From the NCBI GenBank assembly GCA_903813345.2, contig CAIIXF020000012.1, positions 8,207,615-8,271,614 of the forward strand: a DNA stretch of 64,000 nucleotides, in the 5' to 3' direction. The notes beneath the pieces were generated by a model. That model did not search any database, was not told the origin of the DNA, and worked only from the letters and a program-made list of their open reading frames with translations. This document shows positions 22,401 to 30,673 of this stretch, in pieces. Positions within the stretch are counted from its first letter, which is position 1; every line of letters starts with the position of its first letter. A program made the translations under genes and the position numbers. Origin of the DNA: Owenia fusiformis (taxonomy: Eukaryota > Annelida > Polychaeta > Sabellida > Oweniidae).

Positions 22401-22448
22401 AGAGAAACAGAAAGTAATGAACTACAGAATGGAGACATTGTTGTTTGA
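13215..22448 (+). CDS. Two-TPM (MOLO1-type) type I membrane protein, 11 exons
   Basis: Exons 13215-13425, 13617-13758, 14839-14971, 15131-15267, 15518-15634, 16976-17088, 17393-17519, 17718-17850, 18124-18260, 21336-21546 and 22191-22448 join in frame to 1719 nt, or 572 residues. All introns are GT-AG. Residues 1-25 look like a signal peptide. TPM domain 1 (about 35-207) shows W, YPNP, ECG, VCDPD, CAC, C, GNCKDDITIILS and a final RPLL..G..G.AL. TPM domain 2 (about 250-417) repeats the pattern with FPNP, RCG, LCDPN, CTC and ACDDTIGILVS. The transmembrane helix is about 451-472, and a 100-residue acidic tail follows. This matches the MOLO1 family, whose C. elegans member is an auxiliary subunit of levamisole-sensitive acetylcholine receptors. 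Whether this protein modulates a receptor is unknown. The double domain is the unusual point. Confidence 0.88.
13617..13758 (+). CDS. Exon 2: TPM1, Cys-rich helix
   Basis: It enters in phase 1 after TTGTAG and leaves in phase 2 at GTAAGC. It encodes AVILDMAIEYIRANGTCAC and then RRKKC, followed by a hydrophobic GPAISVALLSSL strand. The C.C....C spacing recurs in exon 7, its counterpart in TPM2. Confidence 0.85.
14839..14971 (+). CDS. Exon 3: TPM1 core with C-DD-II-LS
   Basis: The exon is 133 bp and runs from phase 2 to phase 0 (TTCCAG acceptor, GTAAGA donor). It encodes the helix and strand DWKFGNCKDDITIILSKFD, the most diagnostic TPM motif (paired acidic residues before a hydrophobic strand ending in Ser). 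It has the same length and phases as exon 8. Confidence 0.9.
15131..15267 (+). CDS. Exon 4: TPM1 C-terminal helices
   Basis: The exon is 137 bp and runs from phase 0 to phase 2. It starts after ATTATAG and ends at GTAAGT. It reads IYTVVSERLNTKL, then RPLLSAGAIGKALKETIVSY. A later acceptor at 15140 would hit a stop codon, so 15131 is chosen. It has the same length and phases as exon 9. Confidence 0.88.
15518..15634 (+). CDS. Exon 5: linker between TPM1 and TPM2
   Basis: The exon is 117 bp, from phase 2 to phase 2, with TTGCAG acceptor and GTTAGT donor. It encodes a charged, probably exposed linker (RILSYLKEDDKLNSTRND, later PNHWRDLQP). It sits where the second block has the transmembrane exon, which fits insertion of a duplicated domain block before the membrane anchor. 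Confidence 0.82.
16288..16683. mobile_element. 378-bp Mutator-like MITE with 9-bp TSD
   Basis: The element 16297-16674 starts TACCCTGCGTGCAGAG and ends TGCAAAGGGTA. It is flanked by the identical nonamer AATGGACCC (16288-16296 and 16675-16683). A deleted 66-bp relative with the same ends lies at 42356-42421. Nine-base duplications point to the Mutator/MULE superfamily. The insertion sits in intron 5 of the two-TPM gene, between the TPM1 and TPM2 exon blocks, and landed in an older C-rich repeat. Confidence 0.88.
16499..16596 (+). promoter_or_regulatory. Transposon-borne CCAAT-CRE-TATA promoter and splice donor
   Basis: Inside the MITE lie, in order, an inverted CCAAT box (ATTGG, 16499-16503), a perfect CRE (TGACGTCA, 16523-16530) and TATATA (16544-16549). 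About 45 bp past the TATA is a strong splice donor (GCG|GTGAGT, GT at 16591). The spacing fits a core promoter with a short non-coding first exon. Transcripts from here would skip TPM1 and could splice to exon 6 or 7. Activity is inference. Confidence 0.5.
16684..16880. repeat. C-rich dispersed repeat fragment
   Basis: This fragment holds GTGGACCCAGAATGCAC, runs of C, GGGCCC and a long C-tract near 16846-16855. It resembles 7940-8040. The MITE at 16297-16674 inserted within it. No coding function is seen. Confidence 0.5.
16976..17088 (+). CDS. Exon 6: start of TPM2
   Basis: The acceptor is CTTAG at 16971-16975 and the donor is GTATGA. Entry is in phase 2 and exit in phase 1. It encodes KLKWTKDNFPNPQEEPRRCG and then LLCDPNKLLSEHE, the mirror of exon 1 without the signal peptide. 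A nearer acceptor (CCACAG, ending at 17012) gives an open but unrelated frame and the wrong exit phase, so the longer exon is preferred. Confidence 0.86.
17393..17519 (+). CDS. Exon 7: TPM2, Cys-rich helix
   Basis: The exon is 127 bp, phase 1 to phase 2, with acceptor TCTGTAG and donor GTAACC. It reads AKAVDGAQEDIRIHSSTQCT, then CNETVNC and VFIAIIPAIE. It is the first exon present in the downstream duplicate (32992-33118), with six base differences. Confidence 0.87.
17718..17850 (+). CDS. Exon 8: TPM2 core
   Basis: The exon is 133 bp, phase 2 to phase 0, between TTATAG and GTATGT. It encodes YSMRDTDRVDPWDIF, then YACDDTIGILVSTSD, the TPM2 version of the paired-acid strand motif. The duplicate at 33301-33433 differs at eight bases. 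Confidence 0.88.
17936..17961. repeat. Short (GGACT)n microsatellite
   Basis: About five units of GGACT lie in intron 8. The same locus in the duplicate (33519-33579) has expanded to about twelve units with GGGCT variants. It is therefore a length marker that has changed since the duplication. Confidence 0.85.
18124..18260 (+). CDS. Exon 9: TPM2 C-terminal helices
   Basis: The exon is 137 bp, phase 0 to phase 2, between CTAAAG and GTGAGA. It encodes MCTSIGEGLRTTF, then LLKKDRYSEAILQVLAAY. The following intron holds a 2.86-kb transposon. A tempting extra exon near 18392 lies inside that transposon, is missing from the duplicate, and is excluded. Confidence 0.87.
18271..21142. mobile_element. 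2.86-kb TIR transposon in intron 9, 4-bp TSD, verified empty site
   Basis: The element 18275-21138 has 32-bp terminal inverted repeats with 29 matches, beginning CGGTCAAGCCAAGTAAC and ending in the complement GTTACTCGGCTTGACTG. ATAT flanks it on both sides (18271-18274 and 21139-21142). The duplicate gene copy has the uninterrupted sequence GGATATATGCTTAA at the same place (about 33895), which is the empty site. The interior has no recognisable transposase. A 122-codon frame (18603-18971) and a 76-codon frame (20163-20393) show no known motif. The superfamily is unassigned; a 4-bp TSD is used by Sola- and Chapaev-type elements, among others. Confidence 0.9.
21336..21546 (+). CDS. Exon 10: stalk and transmembrane helix
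   Basis: The exon is 211 bp, phase 2 to phase 0, between TTAAAG and GTAAGT. It encodes a short stalk (DVLISSNYSCEVNP) and the membrane helix YIAAAASLGGLIVLLTIVG, then the basic stop-transfer CIRYNRQCR. This sets a type I topology with both TPM domains outside. Confidence 0.9.
22191..22448 (+). CDS. Exon 11: acidic cytoplasmic tail and stop
   Basis: The exon starts after ATTTTAG (22184-22190) in phase 0 and ends at TGA 22446-22448. It encodes 85 tail residues, beginning GYVAAKYKSPAAAGKSS and ending ESNELQNGDIVV. An earlier AG at 22172-22173 would give a stop after 28 codons. In the duplicate most differences here are silent, which suggests the tail sequence is kept by selection. Confidence 0.88.
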   Translation, partial: GYVAAKYKSPAAAGKSSASCEQNIEAPVISVCQANNHIEIEEDSRLEGNREINEVCNENMSVEAVVSIELRETESNELQNGDIVV

Positions 22449-22671
22449 ATAGCACTTGGTCGATTTTTTGAAAAGCAATAGAATAGTGGTACTTCCGTGT
22501 CTTGCGTGTAGGATTCCGTCCAAGAAGTGGAAAAATTGCCTAACTATGACCCTACTATGCCTACCACTAGACTATAATACAATTTCCGTAGTGTGAAGTG
22601 TGGCTTTGTGTGTCACCTAATGGGGATGAACAATGTTATCAGAGGGTTATATTTATGTATTCATTTACTGT

Positions 22672-22861
22672 CTGTATAAGTGGTATTTAATCCGAGTTGT
22701 TAATTTTCCGAATGGTCAAATTTCATCATTTTCCTAATGATAAGAAACCTCCCATTGCATAACATTATGAAGACAATATTTCCGACATTTAATTTTCTGA
22801 ACCTGGCAAAAATGAGGAAATAGGAAAATTAAATAATTAGGCAAAATTACCACTTATACAG
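22672..22861. mobile_element. 190-bp MITE in 3' flank of copy 1
   Basis: The inverted ends CTGTATAAGTGGTA and ACCACTTATACAG bound an AT-rich body whose arms also match loosely (AATTTTCC against GGAAAATT). The second gene copy lacks this piece (near 41275), so it inserted after the duplication. The TSD is unclear. Confidence 0.8.
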
Positions 22862-22937
22862 TATTTATTTGCTATTTGCATACACGTTAAGACTTTTAAA
22901 AGCTCATAAACTGACCAGATGCTTTGGCAAAATGTAA

Positions 22938-23956
22938 TACCAGGTCGTTCAATAAGTTCCAGGAAAAACGCTCTCATTTTATTAGTTTATAATATTTTTC
23001 ATTGAGATCTTCACAGTATGTGTGCAATTTATTTTCAAATCATTGTATTAAATTAATTTGAAAACGTTTAACCAGTTTTTAAGTTATCCAACATCATGTG
23101 ACCTCACAAAAGGGTATGCGGGGCACTGTTTAGTATTACGGTTTGGATCATTAAATCTAAAGGTTTTAGTCACATTTTACGATATAATTAACACCCTTTG
23201 ATGTCTTTGTATGCTTGTTAGATTATATATTTTCATAGTCCTCCACTGTCATCTACATTAAGTGCTCAAAATATGAACCATCGTGTTAAATACATAGTCT
23301 CTGTCTCTGAACCCATTGCTTGTATTGGTCACAGAACCCAGCTTGAAACTTCTCCTTTAGTGCATTCTGAACACCTGCTTTAAGATCATCAACTGAGCCA
23401 AAGCGAATCCCCCTCAGAGCTTCCTCTAATACTGCCGTATCAGGTGAATAGGAAGCCTGGTCTTGCAGTTCCATTTGGAGATTGATGGAAATGGTGTCCT
23501 GCACCAAGTTAAACCTATGGCTTGGAGCTTTGTCCTGATGGAATATCCGAGAGGACAGTAGCCATTCTGACTAATAAATGGTGTCATGCATTAGTTGTGT
23601 GATGTCATGCAAATATGTATGATGTCATTAATTAAGGAATTTTTGCATCTTGTACAGCAGTAATATGATGTCACATAGTTACCATGACAACAGGACTGTT
23701 TATTCAGTTGAAATAAAACAAATACAAAAAATGTGAACATATGATGAATAAATTGAAAATTGCGAAATGTTAACGTCAAAATAGTGCCCCGCATACCCTT
23801 TTATGACGTCACGTTATCAAGGATAAGTTGATAAATATGAAATATTGTATAACAAATATTTCTTTACATAAATTCTAAATAAAATTTACACATATAAAAA
23901 ATACTACAGACTAACAAAATGAGAGTTTTTCCGGGAACTTATTGAACGACCTGGTA
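22938..23956. mobile_element. 1.0-kb mariner element, internally deleted
   Basis: The element 22940-23954 starts CCAGGTCGTTCAATAAGTTC and ends in its complement, with TA on both sides (22938-22939 and 23955-23956). The inverted repeats are long, about 190 bp, and include GGGTATGCGGGGCACT on both arms. The second gene copy has no element at the corresponding place (about 41355). TA duplications and the interior transposase piece identify mariner/Tc1. Confidence 0.92.
23286..23540 (-). pseudogene. mariner transposase C-terminal remnant
   Basis: Read on the minus strand, the frame gives FHQDKAPSH, the block holding the second catalytic Asp (HDNA..H in the family). It continues through SYSPD and ALRGIRFGSVDDLKAGVQ to KQWVQRQRLCI, close to the usual mariner C-terminus. 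The segment after YSPD has lost the expected (L/T)AP(S/C)D, so the third Asp is missing. The N-terminal DNA-binding half is absent. The copy is dead and could only be moved in trans. Confidence 0.85.
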
Positions 23957-24056
23957 CAATGCAAGTGAACGATTGTTAAACACATCATACTTACATAATT
24001 ATATCATACTTTAGTAGCAGTTTCTATTGTACATGCATGATCCATGTGCAAATATA

Positions 24057-25502
24057 TAAAGGATATGTACTGGGAGGTTTTGGATATGGGTTTATCCAGA
24101 GGGAGATATGCATATCTACCTGAGGGTATGTATAAGTAGAAACATGCGAATAAGCGTGAAAACAGGGAATATTTGTAATGTTTGCGATCTGAACTACATT
24201 CTACCTATTTTTTCATAAATTACATTCCAACTGAATCTTTTGACATTCGCTAAGTGGTAGGTCATAGATCAAAGGTCGACAGTTCTAGTATGGGTAATTC
24301 GTCGGCAGACAGTAGTAGTTCATTGCCATTTATACTTTGATAGAAGAGAAATACATTTTACAAATGTAAACGTGCAGGGCTGGGCTGACTGAAGTCAATT
24401 GTAGCCCCATGTTAAGTCAATACATCCTTGCTGAAATCCTCATTGTCTCAGAAGAACTCAAGTTGATCAAGTCTCAACGAGTTTTATGTGAGAGAGTATT
24501 GGAAGAATTTCAGAACAAAAGACTAAGAGTTCATTATGTAATACTATGTTTGGCCGATTTGAAGTATTTCCGGAAAATGATACAACCTCAAACGATGTCG
24601 GTAATAACCAAGAATCCATAAACAAACGTATCTTCAGAGGAAACGAGGGGTCCCTTTACACGAAGACATGTACATGTGTACTAATGTGAATGTCAGTATT
24701 GTATAGACGTGGTGTCACTTGCATTTTTCTTGAGAACTAAAGCCAGTGCCTTGCGGTTATTTTGTGAGCACCCGATCACTGGTTCCCATCTGGTTATAAA
24801 TATTTTACGGGCTAATGAGCCGTTCGGTAATTGCCGAAAAATCAGCCGATAACAATACGATTATGTATACATTTTTTATAATTCTAAGAACTTATAGACA
24901 CCCGGTAAGTCGTAAGTAATAGGCGAAAGGTTCAGATTGAAGGTTGAGTTCTTCGTATTTATTGTAGAACACTTCTTTGCTGCATCTCGATCTATTTCGC
25001 GAGAATGCCTCCCCGTGTTATTAGCAGCACTTACATGTGTAGCATTCGCCATTGCCTTCTCCCTTGTTCAGATTCAAGCTGTGAAATATACCCTCTAAAG
25101 TTATAATTTATTGATAATTACTAATGATTCTTGTCTATTGTTTCAATGATTTTTGCACTCTTTATATTGTTGTAACAAGAACCGGAAATGTAGGTCATTG
25201 ATAAATTGCGAACAATAAGGTTAGCACATTGTTAAATACTATATTATACTGCATTTTAAGCGATATGAAGTGAATATTTAATATTTAAATGATGATTTAT
25301 TTATCATATGAAACCTACCATCAAATACAAAAGACTACTTCCTTTCGATAATTTAATTAAACGGTTAGTTGAAATACTTTTCAACGTAAATGTAATGCAC
25401 ATTGGACGATTTTAAGTGTTTTAAAGTAGGCATTTTGGCGACATACAGTGGGATCTCATTGCTGTTATAGACGCCATATACATCATTATCTCTTGCAAAA
25501 AG
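24057..25502. other. Past the duplicated segment, no firm gene
   Basis: Homology to the second copy ends near 24055. The frame 24409-24621 (LIVSEELKLIKSQRVLCERV and on) is richer in charged residues than chance ORFs, and an overlapping frame is also protein-like, so it may be a decayed coding fragment. No family is recognised. The rest is AT-rich. Confidence 0.4.
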
Positions 25503-25667
25503 ATGCCTGCCCAAGTTCTAGGAGTTGCCATAGTAGTAGGAGTGGGATTAGGCGTTTCAATTATCTTCGCAGTGCTTTTTGGTGCAACATTCGAAGCCGA
25601 GTGTGAGGCAGAAATTCTCGGTAATAAAGTTAAGGGAAAAGTCAAGGTTGAAGCGAAAAAGCTGTAA
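25503..25667 (+). CDS. Possible 54-aa single-pass membrane peptide
   Basis: ATG 25503 to TAA 25665-25667 encodes 54 residues. There is a long hydrophobic helix (VLGVAIVVGVGLGVSIIFAV), then FEAECEAEILGNKVKG and a Lys-rich end (KVKVEAKKL). The strong hydrophobic-then-charged pattern and balanced codon use stand out from the flanks. In-frame codons continue upstream to about 25430, so it could be an internal or terminal exon. It is a short frame with no homologue recalled. Confidence 0.35.
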   Translation: MPAQVLGVAIVVGVGLGVSIIFAVLFGATFEAECEAEILGNKVKGKVKVEAKKL

Positions 25668-25799
25668 ACGGTAAGGTATAGCTATAACAACGTTGAAATG
25701 TTTTCCTCGGTTTTAAACTGATAATAACATAAAATGATAATAGATAACTACACAAATAGTAACAATGCCTCTACATGCTTCCGTTTCTCACATTTGTCA

Positions 25800-26057
<258 letters not shown>

Positions 26058-26214
26058 GGTAAAAATGTAAAAATAATATAGAATAAAATGTTTAATATAC
26101 TGCAAAATAAGTTGCATTAAGAGAGAATCATAGAGAATATTTTTGCCAGTATAGTAGGCAGTTATTTTTTGTATTATAGCGGAAAAAAATATAATACGTA
26201 TTTTGAAGAATTAT

Positions 26215-27870
26215 TTACTCCATTGGGTTTCCTCACAATTTAAATCAATAGTTTCTCTGTCAAATTAAGCTTACAACAAACAAGACTTAAAGCCCTCTCT
26301 CACACAGACACAAACACCTTTATTCACTTCACAAACAACACAAAACATTGATGACACGAAACTGCTATATATCAATACATTGCAAATTTGATACAGGTCC
26401 ATGGCAAGGAAGGGGGGGGGGTCGTTGGGTTCGAGTAAATCACCCTCCCCCTTGCCAAAATTCTTTCAAAATCCTATTATCAATTGTGAACCCTTGGTAT
26501 GTATTGAAAATTGATCCCCTGGGCTAAAACTTATTACAAGCCTGTAATATATTGTATGTTTTGCTCCGATTTTTCTGACAAATCACGGATAATAAATAAG
26601 GAAACGTCCATTAGGTTAACCGATACAAGTGGTGTTAAGCCATGCTAAAACAAAATAAGAACTTGTATTCTCTCTCATTTCACAATTCGTGTGTTTTCTG
26701 TTATCCATATAATATCTGAGATATAAACCGGGGATATCCCGGGAGGGGGATATAAACATCAGATTAGTACATGATGTTATACATTTGTTTCTACTACAAT
26801 TGGATCATTTCTTTTTATTACAACTTTCTTTGTTTTCCATTTCCAAATATATATATTCGATAGAGATTCGGTATGTTTAGTTGTTTGATAATGAAAATAA
26901 AGAAGTGGGCACAATTTACATTTATTCCTAATGTTTCATCTGACAAAGCAATGATTACGCTTTGAGCAAATTGGTGCATGGTAGAACAAACTGATGTAAA
27001 TAACATATTGAAATACAACATGTCAGAGCAATATGATAAGTAAAATGTTAATCCCTAATTATTTCATTTCTTTAATATGAGCTTCATTAACACTGATAAC
27101 TAATCCGTTTGTTAGAGGCAATGGATTAATTTCTTACAGCCAACAGTTCTAAGTTCCACAAAAAATTATTTGAAAATTAAGTTTTTCATATTTATTTGAT
27201 TGTATAATGCCCCTTATGTTATGATTAACATTGTGTTAAAATTTGGATTTAATTGATTGACTCAACGGAAAGTTTTAATCAATGGGTTTCCTCATATTTT
27301 ACTCCATTGTTTCTCTGCCACATTAAGTTTACAACAAACAACATTTAAGGCCCCCTCTTACACAGACACAAACAACCACATGTATTCACTATGCCAACCA
27401 CAAAAATAGTCTTGACACAGAACTACTCAATTTTTCAGTTAAATACAAGTACATTACACATTTTATACAGGCCCGTACCTATCGAGTAACGATCCCCTCC
27501 CCTTGGCCAACAATTCTTTCAAAATCATGCAGATTTTCACCATTCACATACATGTAATGATGTCAGAGCAATATAAGTAATATCTTAATCCCCAAGTTTT
27601 TTCAATTTCTACGAAATGAGTTTTGTTCACTGATAACTAATCCGTTTGTTAGAGTTAAAGGATTAATATCTAACTGATTCTTCTAATTTCCACAAAAAAT
27701 AATAATTTGCAAATTAAGTTTTTCATATTTATTTGATGGTATAGTGTCCCTCTTTCTATGATTAACATTGTGTTAAAATTTGGATTGAATTGATTAACTC
27801 ATTGGAAAGTTAATTTTTTGATTTTTAATTGATGACTTTTCTTCACATGTTTACTCCATTAATTTAAATC
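26215..27870. repeat. Two diverged tandem copies of a dispersed repeat
   Basis: Blocks near 26240-26340 and 27300-27400 match (TTTCTCTG, ACAACAAACAA, CACACAGACACAAACA). So do the blocks 27019-27320 and 27561-27860 (CTGATAACTAATCCGTTTGT, ATTAACATTGTGTTAAAATT). Each unit carries a G- and C-run scrap (26395-26470 and 27468-27545) of the GGCCCGTA family also found at 43794. A further weak copy of the CTGATAACTAATCCGTTTGT block lies near 36490-36520. Confidence 0.7.
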
Positions 27871-28806
27871 AAATTAAATTAATTAATTTATTCTAAATAT
27901 TTATTTTGTAAATATGTTTCAAATAGAAAGAGAACAATCAAAATAAAATGTATGTGTGACATTTGTAAGTAATGGAGATGAGAAGGCCAGTAGAAAGGTT
28001 AATCCTATTAACTACCCTGCTGTGCATTCTTTGTTTTGTTTGGACAAGTAATTAACCAGATGGATTGTACATCAAGTTGGGCGAGAATAATCACGTATAA
28101 TATTTTTTAGAACCCAAATAATACAATATAATTTGATGTATTCTGTTCAGATTGGAAAATACAAGAAAATAATATTTTTTAGAATAGAAAAAAATTCTAA
28201 ATAAACTGCAATCATCATATTTGGATCCCACTTATTTCTAATTATATTATATTAATCTCTATATAATTGAGTATATTATGCCGATTATATTTTTTTCCTT
28301 CATAATATAATATAATAATTACAATACTGAATGGAAATACTGTATTACTACGCATCTTTTTACACAAATATCCGAAAATAAAACATCTTTTCATATATTA
28401 TTTTATTGATTTCACCAAGTGAGAGAGAGAGAGAGAGAGAGAGAGTGACGAGTTATATACTATGTTTCGAAAAATAGTAACGGTTTTAATTATATTTATT
28501 GCCAACGACATCCTATATCTTTTCTAGACTTTTTAAGGATCATCCTTCAGATTTGAGGCTATCTGGCAAATTAAGAAAGGGCGTTTTCCCCTTTTTAAAG
28601 AAAGTTGCAAGCAGTTAGGGTAGTGTCTAAATTGACATTTAAAACGTTATTCCATTTGTTTACTTCAGGTTACCCGGTTTGAGAAAATTGGTTACATTGC
28701 CAATTAACTCATTACAATATGACAGTGTAGAAAAATCATTGAATAAAACTACATAACTAATCGTTGATGAGTACAACTCTACATCTAACAAAGCTGTGAC
28801 AAAACA
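27871..28806. other. Very AT-rich stretch with short GA repeat
   Basis: The stretch is dominated by A and T with ATAATATAATATAAT-like runs. A (GA)n run of 25 bp lies at 28421-28445. No gene is recognised. Confidence 0.5.
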
Positions 28807-29006
28807 TTAGCCTGAATTCATGTATGGATCGAGGGCCCGTCAGTCAGTCTCTGCATGTACCCAGTCTGCCGGGACCCACGTCACTACGAAGCATTATTGC
28901 CAGCTTAGTCTTAAGTCGGCCTGGATTCAACAGCTTCGACCAAACAAGTATTCCCGATCATGTAACACACAGTGACTTGAATAAATTGTACACTCTAATC
29001 ATATAG
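28807..29006 (+). CDS. Weak candidate terminal exon
   Basis: A GC-richer island begins after the acceptor-like AAACATTAG and reads MDRGPVSQSLHVPSLPGPTS, then RPGFNSFDQTSIPDHV, to the stop at 29004-29006. The base composition change and C-ending codons suggest a coding exon. No partner exon, domain or clear polyadenylation context is seen. Confidence 0.2.
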
Positions 29007-29699
29007 ATCGACAAAAATATTTGCATTGTATTCGAAATATTATTCGGTGGTGATAAATCTATTTTAATAAAGCATTGAGATAAAAAACAGTTTCGTTTTG
29101 AATGTCGTATTTTATATTATGATTAAAAAACCTAGCAAAGCTGCATTATACATGCATATTAACTAAACGTTCGATATGTTAATAGTCCAAAGTACATTGT
29201 CGTGTGAAATGAAGAAGAATTTATATTGACCTATTCCAATGCTTAGGTTATCATTGTGTTTAAGCTCAATAAGTAAAATAGAATCGAGAACATTTAACGT
29301 ATCGAACGAAGATATATTAGGGTCGTTCGAAAAGTTTTGCACGAAAGCTTCTTAAAAGAAAAGATTTCATCATTTTACATGAAATGCATTCGAGATATAG
29401 TATCACCTATCTTAAATGCATACATGTAATTTTAGGACCATATGCAATGTACCTCCTGAGGTACATCGACTTAAATATTATTTGAACCAATAGGCCCGTG
29501 GTGGTCCATATATAATATGACGTCATGAAGTTGAATTAATTTTGCGAATGTCTTGATAGGCTGTAATTGTTTTCGATTGCAATTCCAAAATTATAGTATA
29601 TGGCAATACGAATAACTAGAAGATTATCAAACACAAAAAATATTATCCAAAAAGGTGTGAATTATTGGTCGGAATTTTATAATTAGGGTCTCAATTTGA
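29007..29699. other. AT-rich stretch, nothing recognised
   Basis: The only structure seen is an 18-bp palindrome, TGTACCTCCTGAGGTACA, at 29448-29465. No gene. Confidence 0.5.
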
Positions 29700-30380
29700 A
29701 GAAAGATCTAACATCTGTAAGATAAATGTCATCATTGCATAACATGTAGACAACATTAAATAACAAATTATTGTTGTTTCTGATACAAATGCTTCAAATC
29801 AAAATCCCAAATGACGGACTTCAAATTGTCAAACTCACATTTTTTTATAGATTTCTCCCTCTGTCAATATTTCATCAATCCTGATTTGCTCCTGATATCA
29901 CTAAGACTGATTATTAAAATATACTAATTTGAAATGTCTTCCACCTGAAAGGTGTGTTTATTTTGCTTTTTTAAGAAAACAAATAGATCTAAGACAATTC
30001 TGTTATTTCCAAAGTTGTTTGTCTTTTGCAATTTGATTGATTCATTTGAAATATGTCAATCAATCAATCAAATTACAGGAGACAAACACTTTTCAACATT
30101 CAACATTTCTTTAACTGTTAAAAGAAAAAAAACAACCAAGTGAAAGACAATTGAACAATTTTATATAATCCCGAGTATTACAATGATATCAGGAGCAAAC
30201 CGGGTGTTGATGACATATTGAGGGAGTAATCTATGAAAAGGTGAGTGTGAACATTTGAAGTCTGTCATTGGGATTTTGTTTTGGCGCATGGGTATCAGAA
30301 AAAACAATAATTTCTTATTTAATGTTGTCTACATGTTATGTAATGACATTTATATTATACAGATGAAAGATTTTTTGCGG
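29700..30380. mobile_element. ~680-bp foldback element
   Basis: The left arm (about 29707-29900) and right arm (about 30180-30375) are imperfect reverse complements of about 195 bp. Shared blocks include ATAACATGTAGACAACATTAA and TTGCTCCTGATATCA. They enclose a 280-bp loop without coding features. No target-site duplication could be fixed. Confidence 0.8.
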
Positions 30381-30673
30381 CTTTGCCATCAAAGCGCAGT
30401 TGGTGTGAACTTAGCTTTATATAGCTAGATTAATGGCACTTTGTGCATGGTGCACCCACCAGTGTATTTGATAAAACGTGTAAACCCAGAATACTTGGGT
30501 CAAGTCAGTATACTTCGACAAGTGTCGGATACTTTGGTAACCCAGAACACTTAGAGCTTCACATACATTCGCTAAGTAGTTATTTTTTCATATTGATTAA
30601 TCATCAAAAATGCTGGTCTCCTACGTCCATGTTATTCCAAAATGTGTTAGTATCATTGTGAATGTGACCACAA

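Noticed and set aside
22187-22438. Minus-strand 83-codon frame, and its longer counterpart at 40802-41137
   Set aside because: They are antisense to the tail exon of the two-TPM gene. The sense frame is supported by splice sites and by silent changes between copies.
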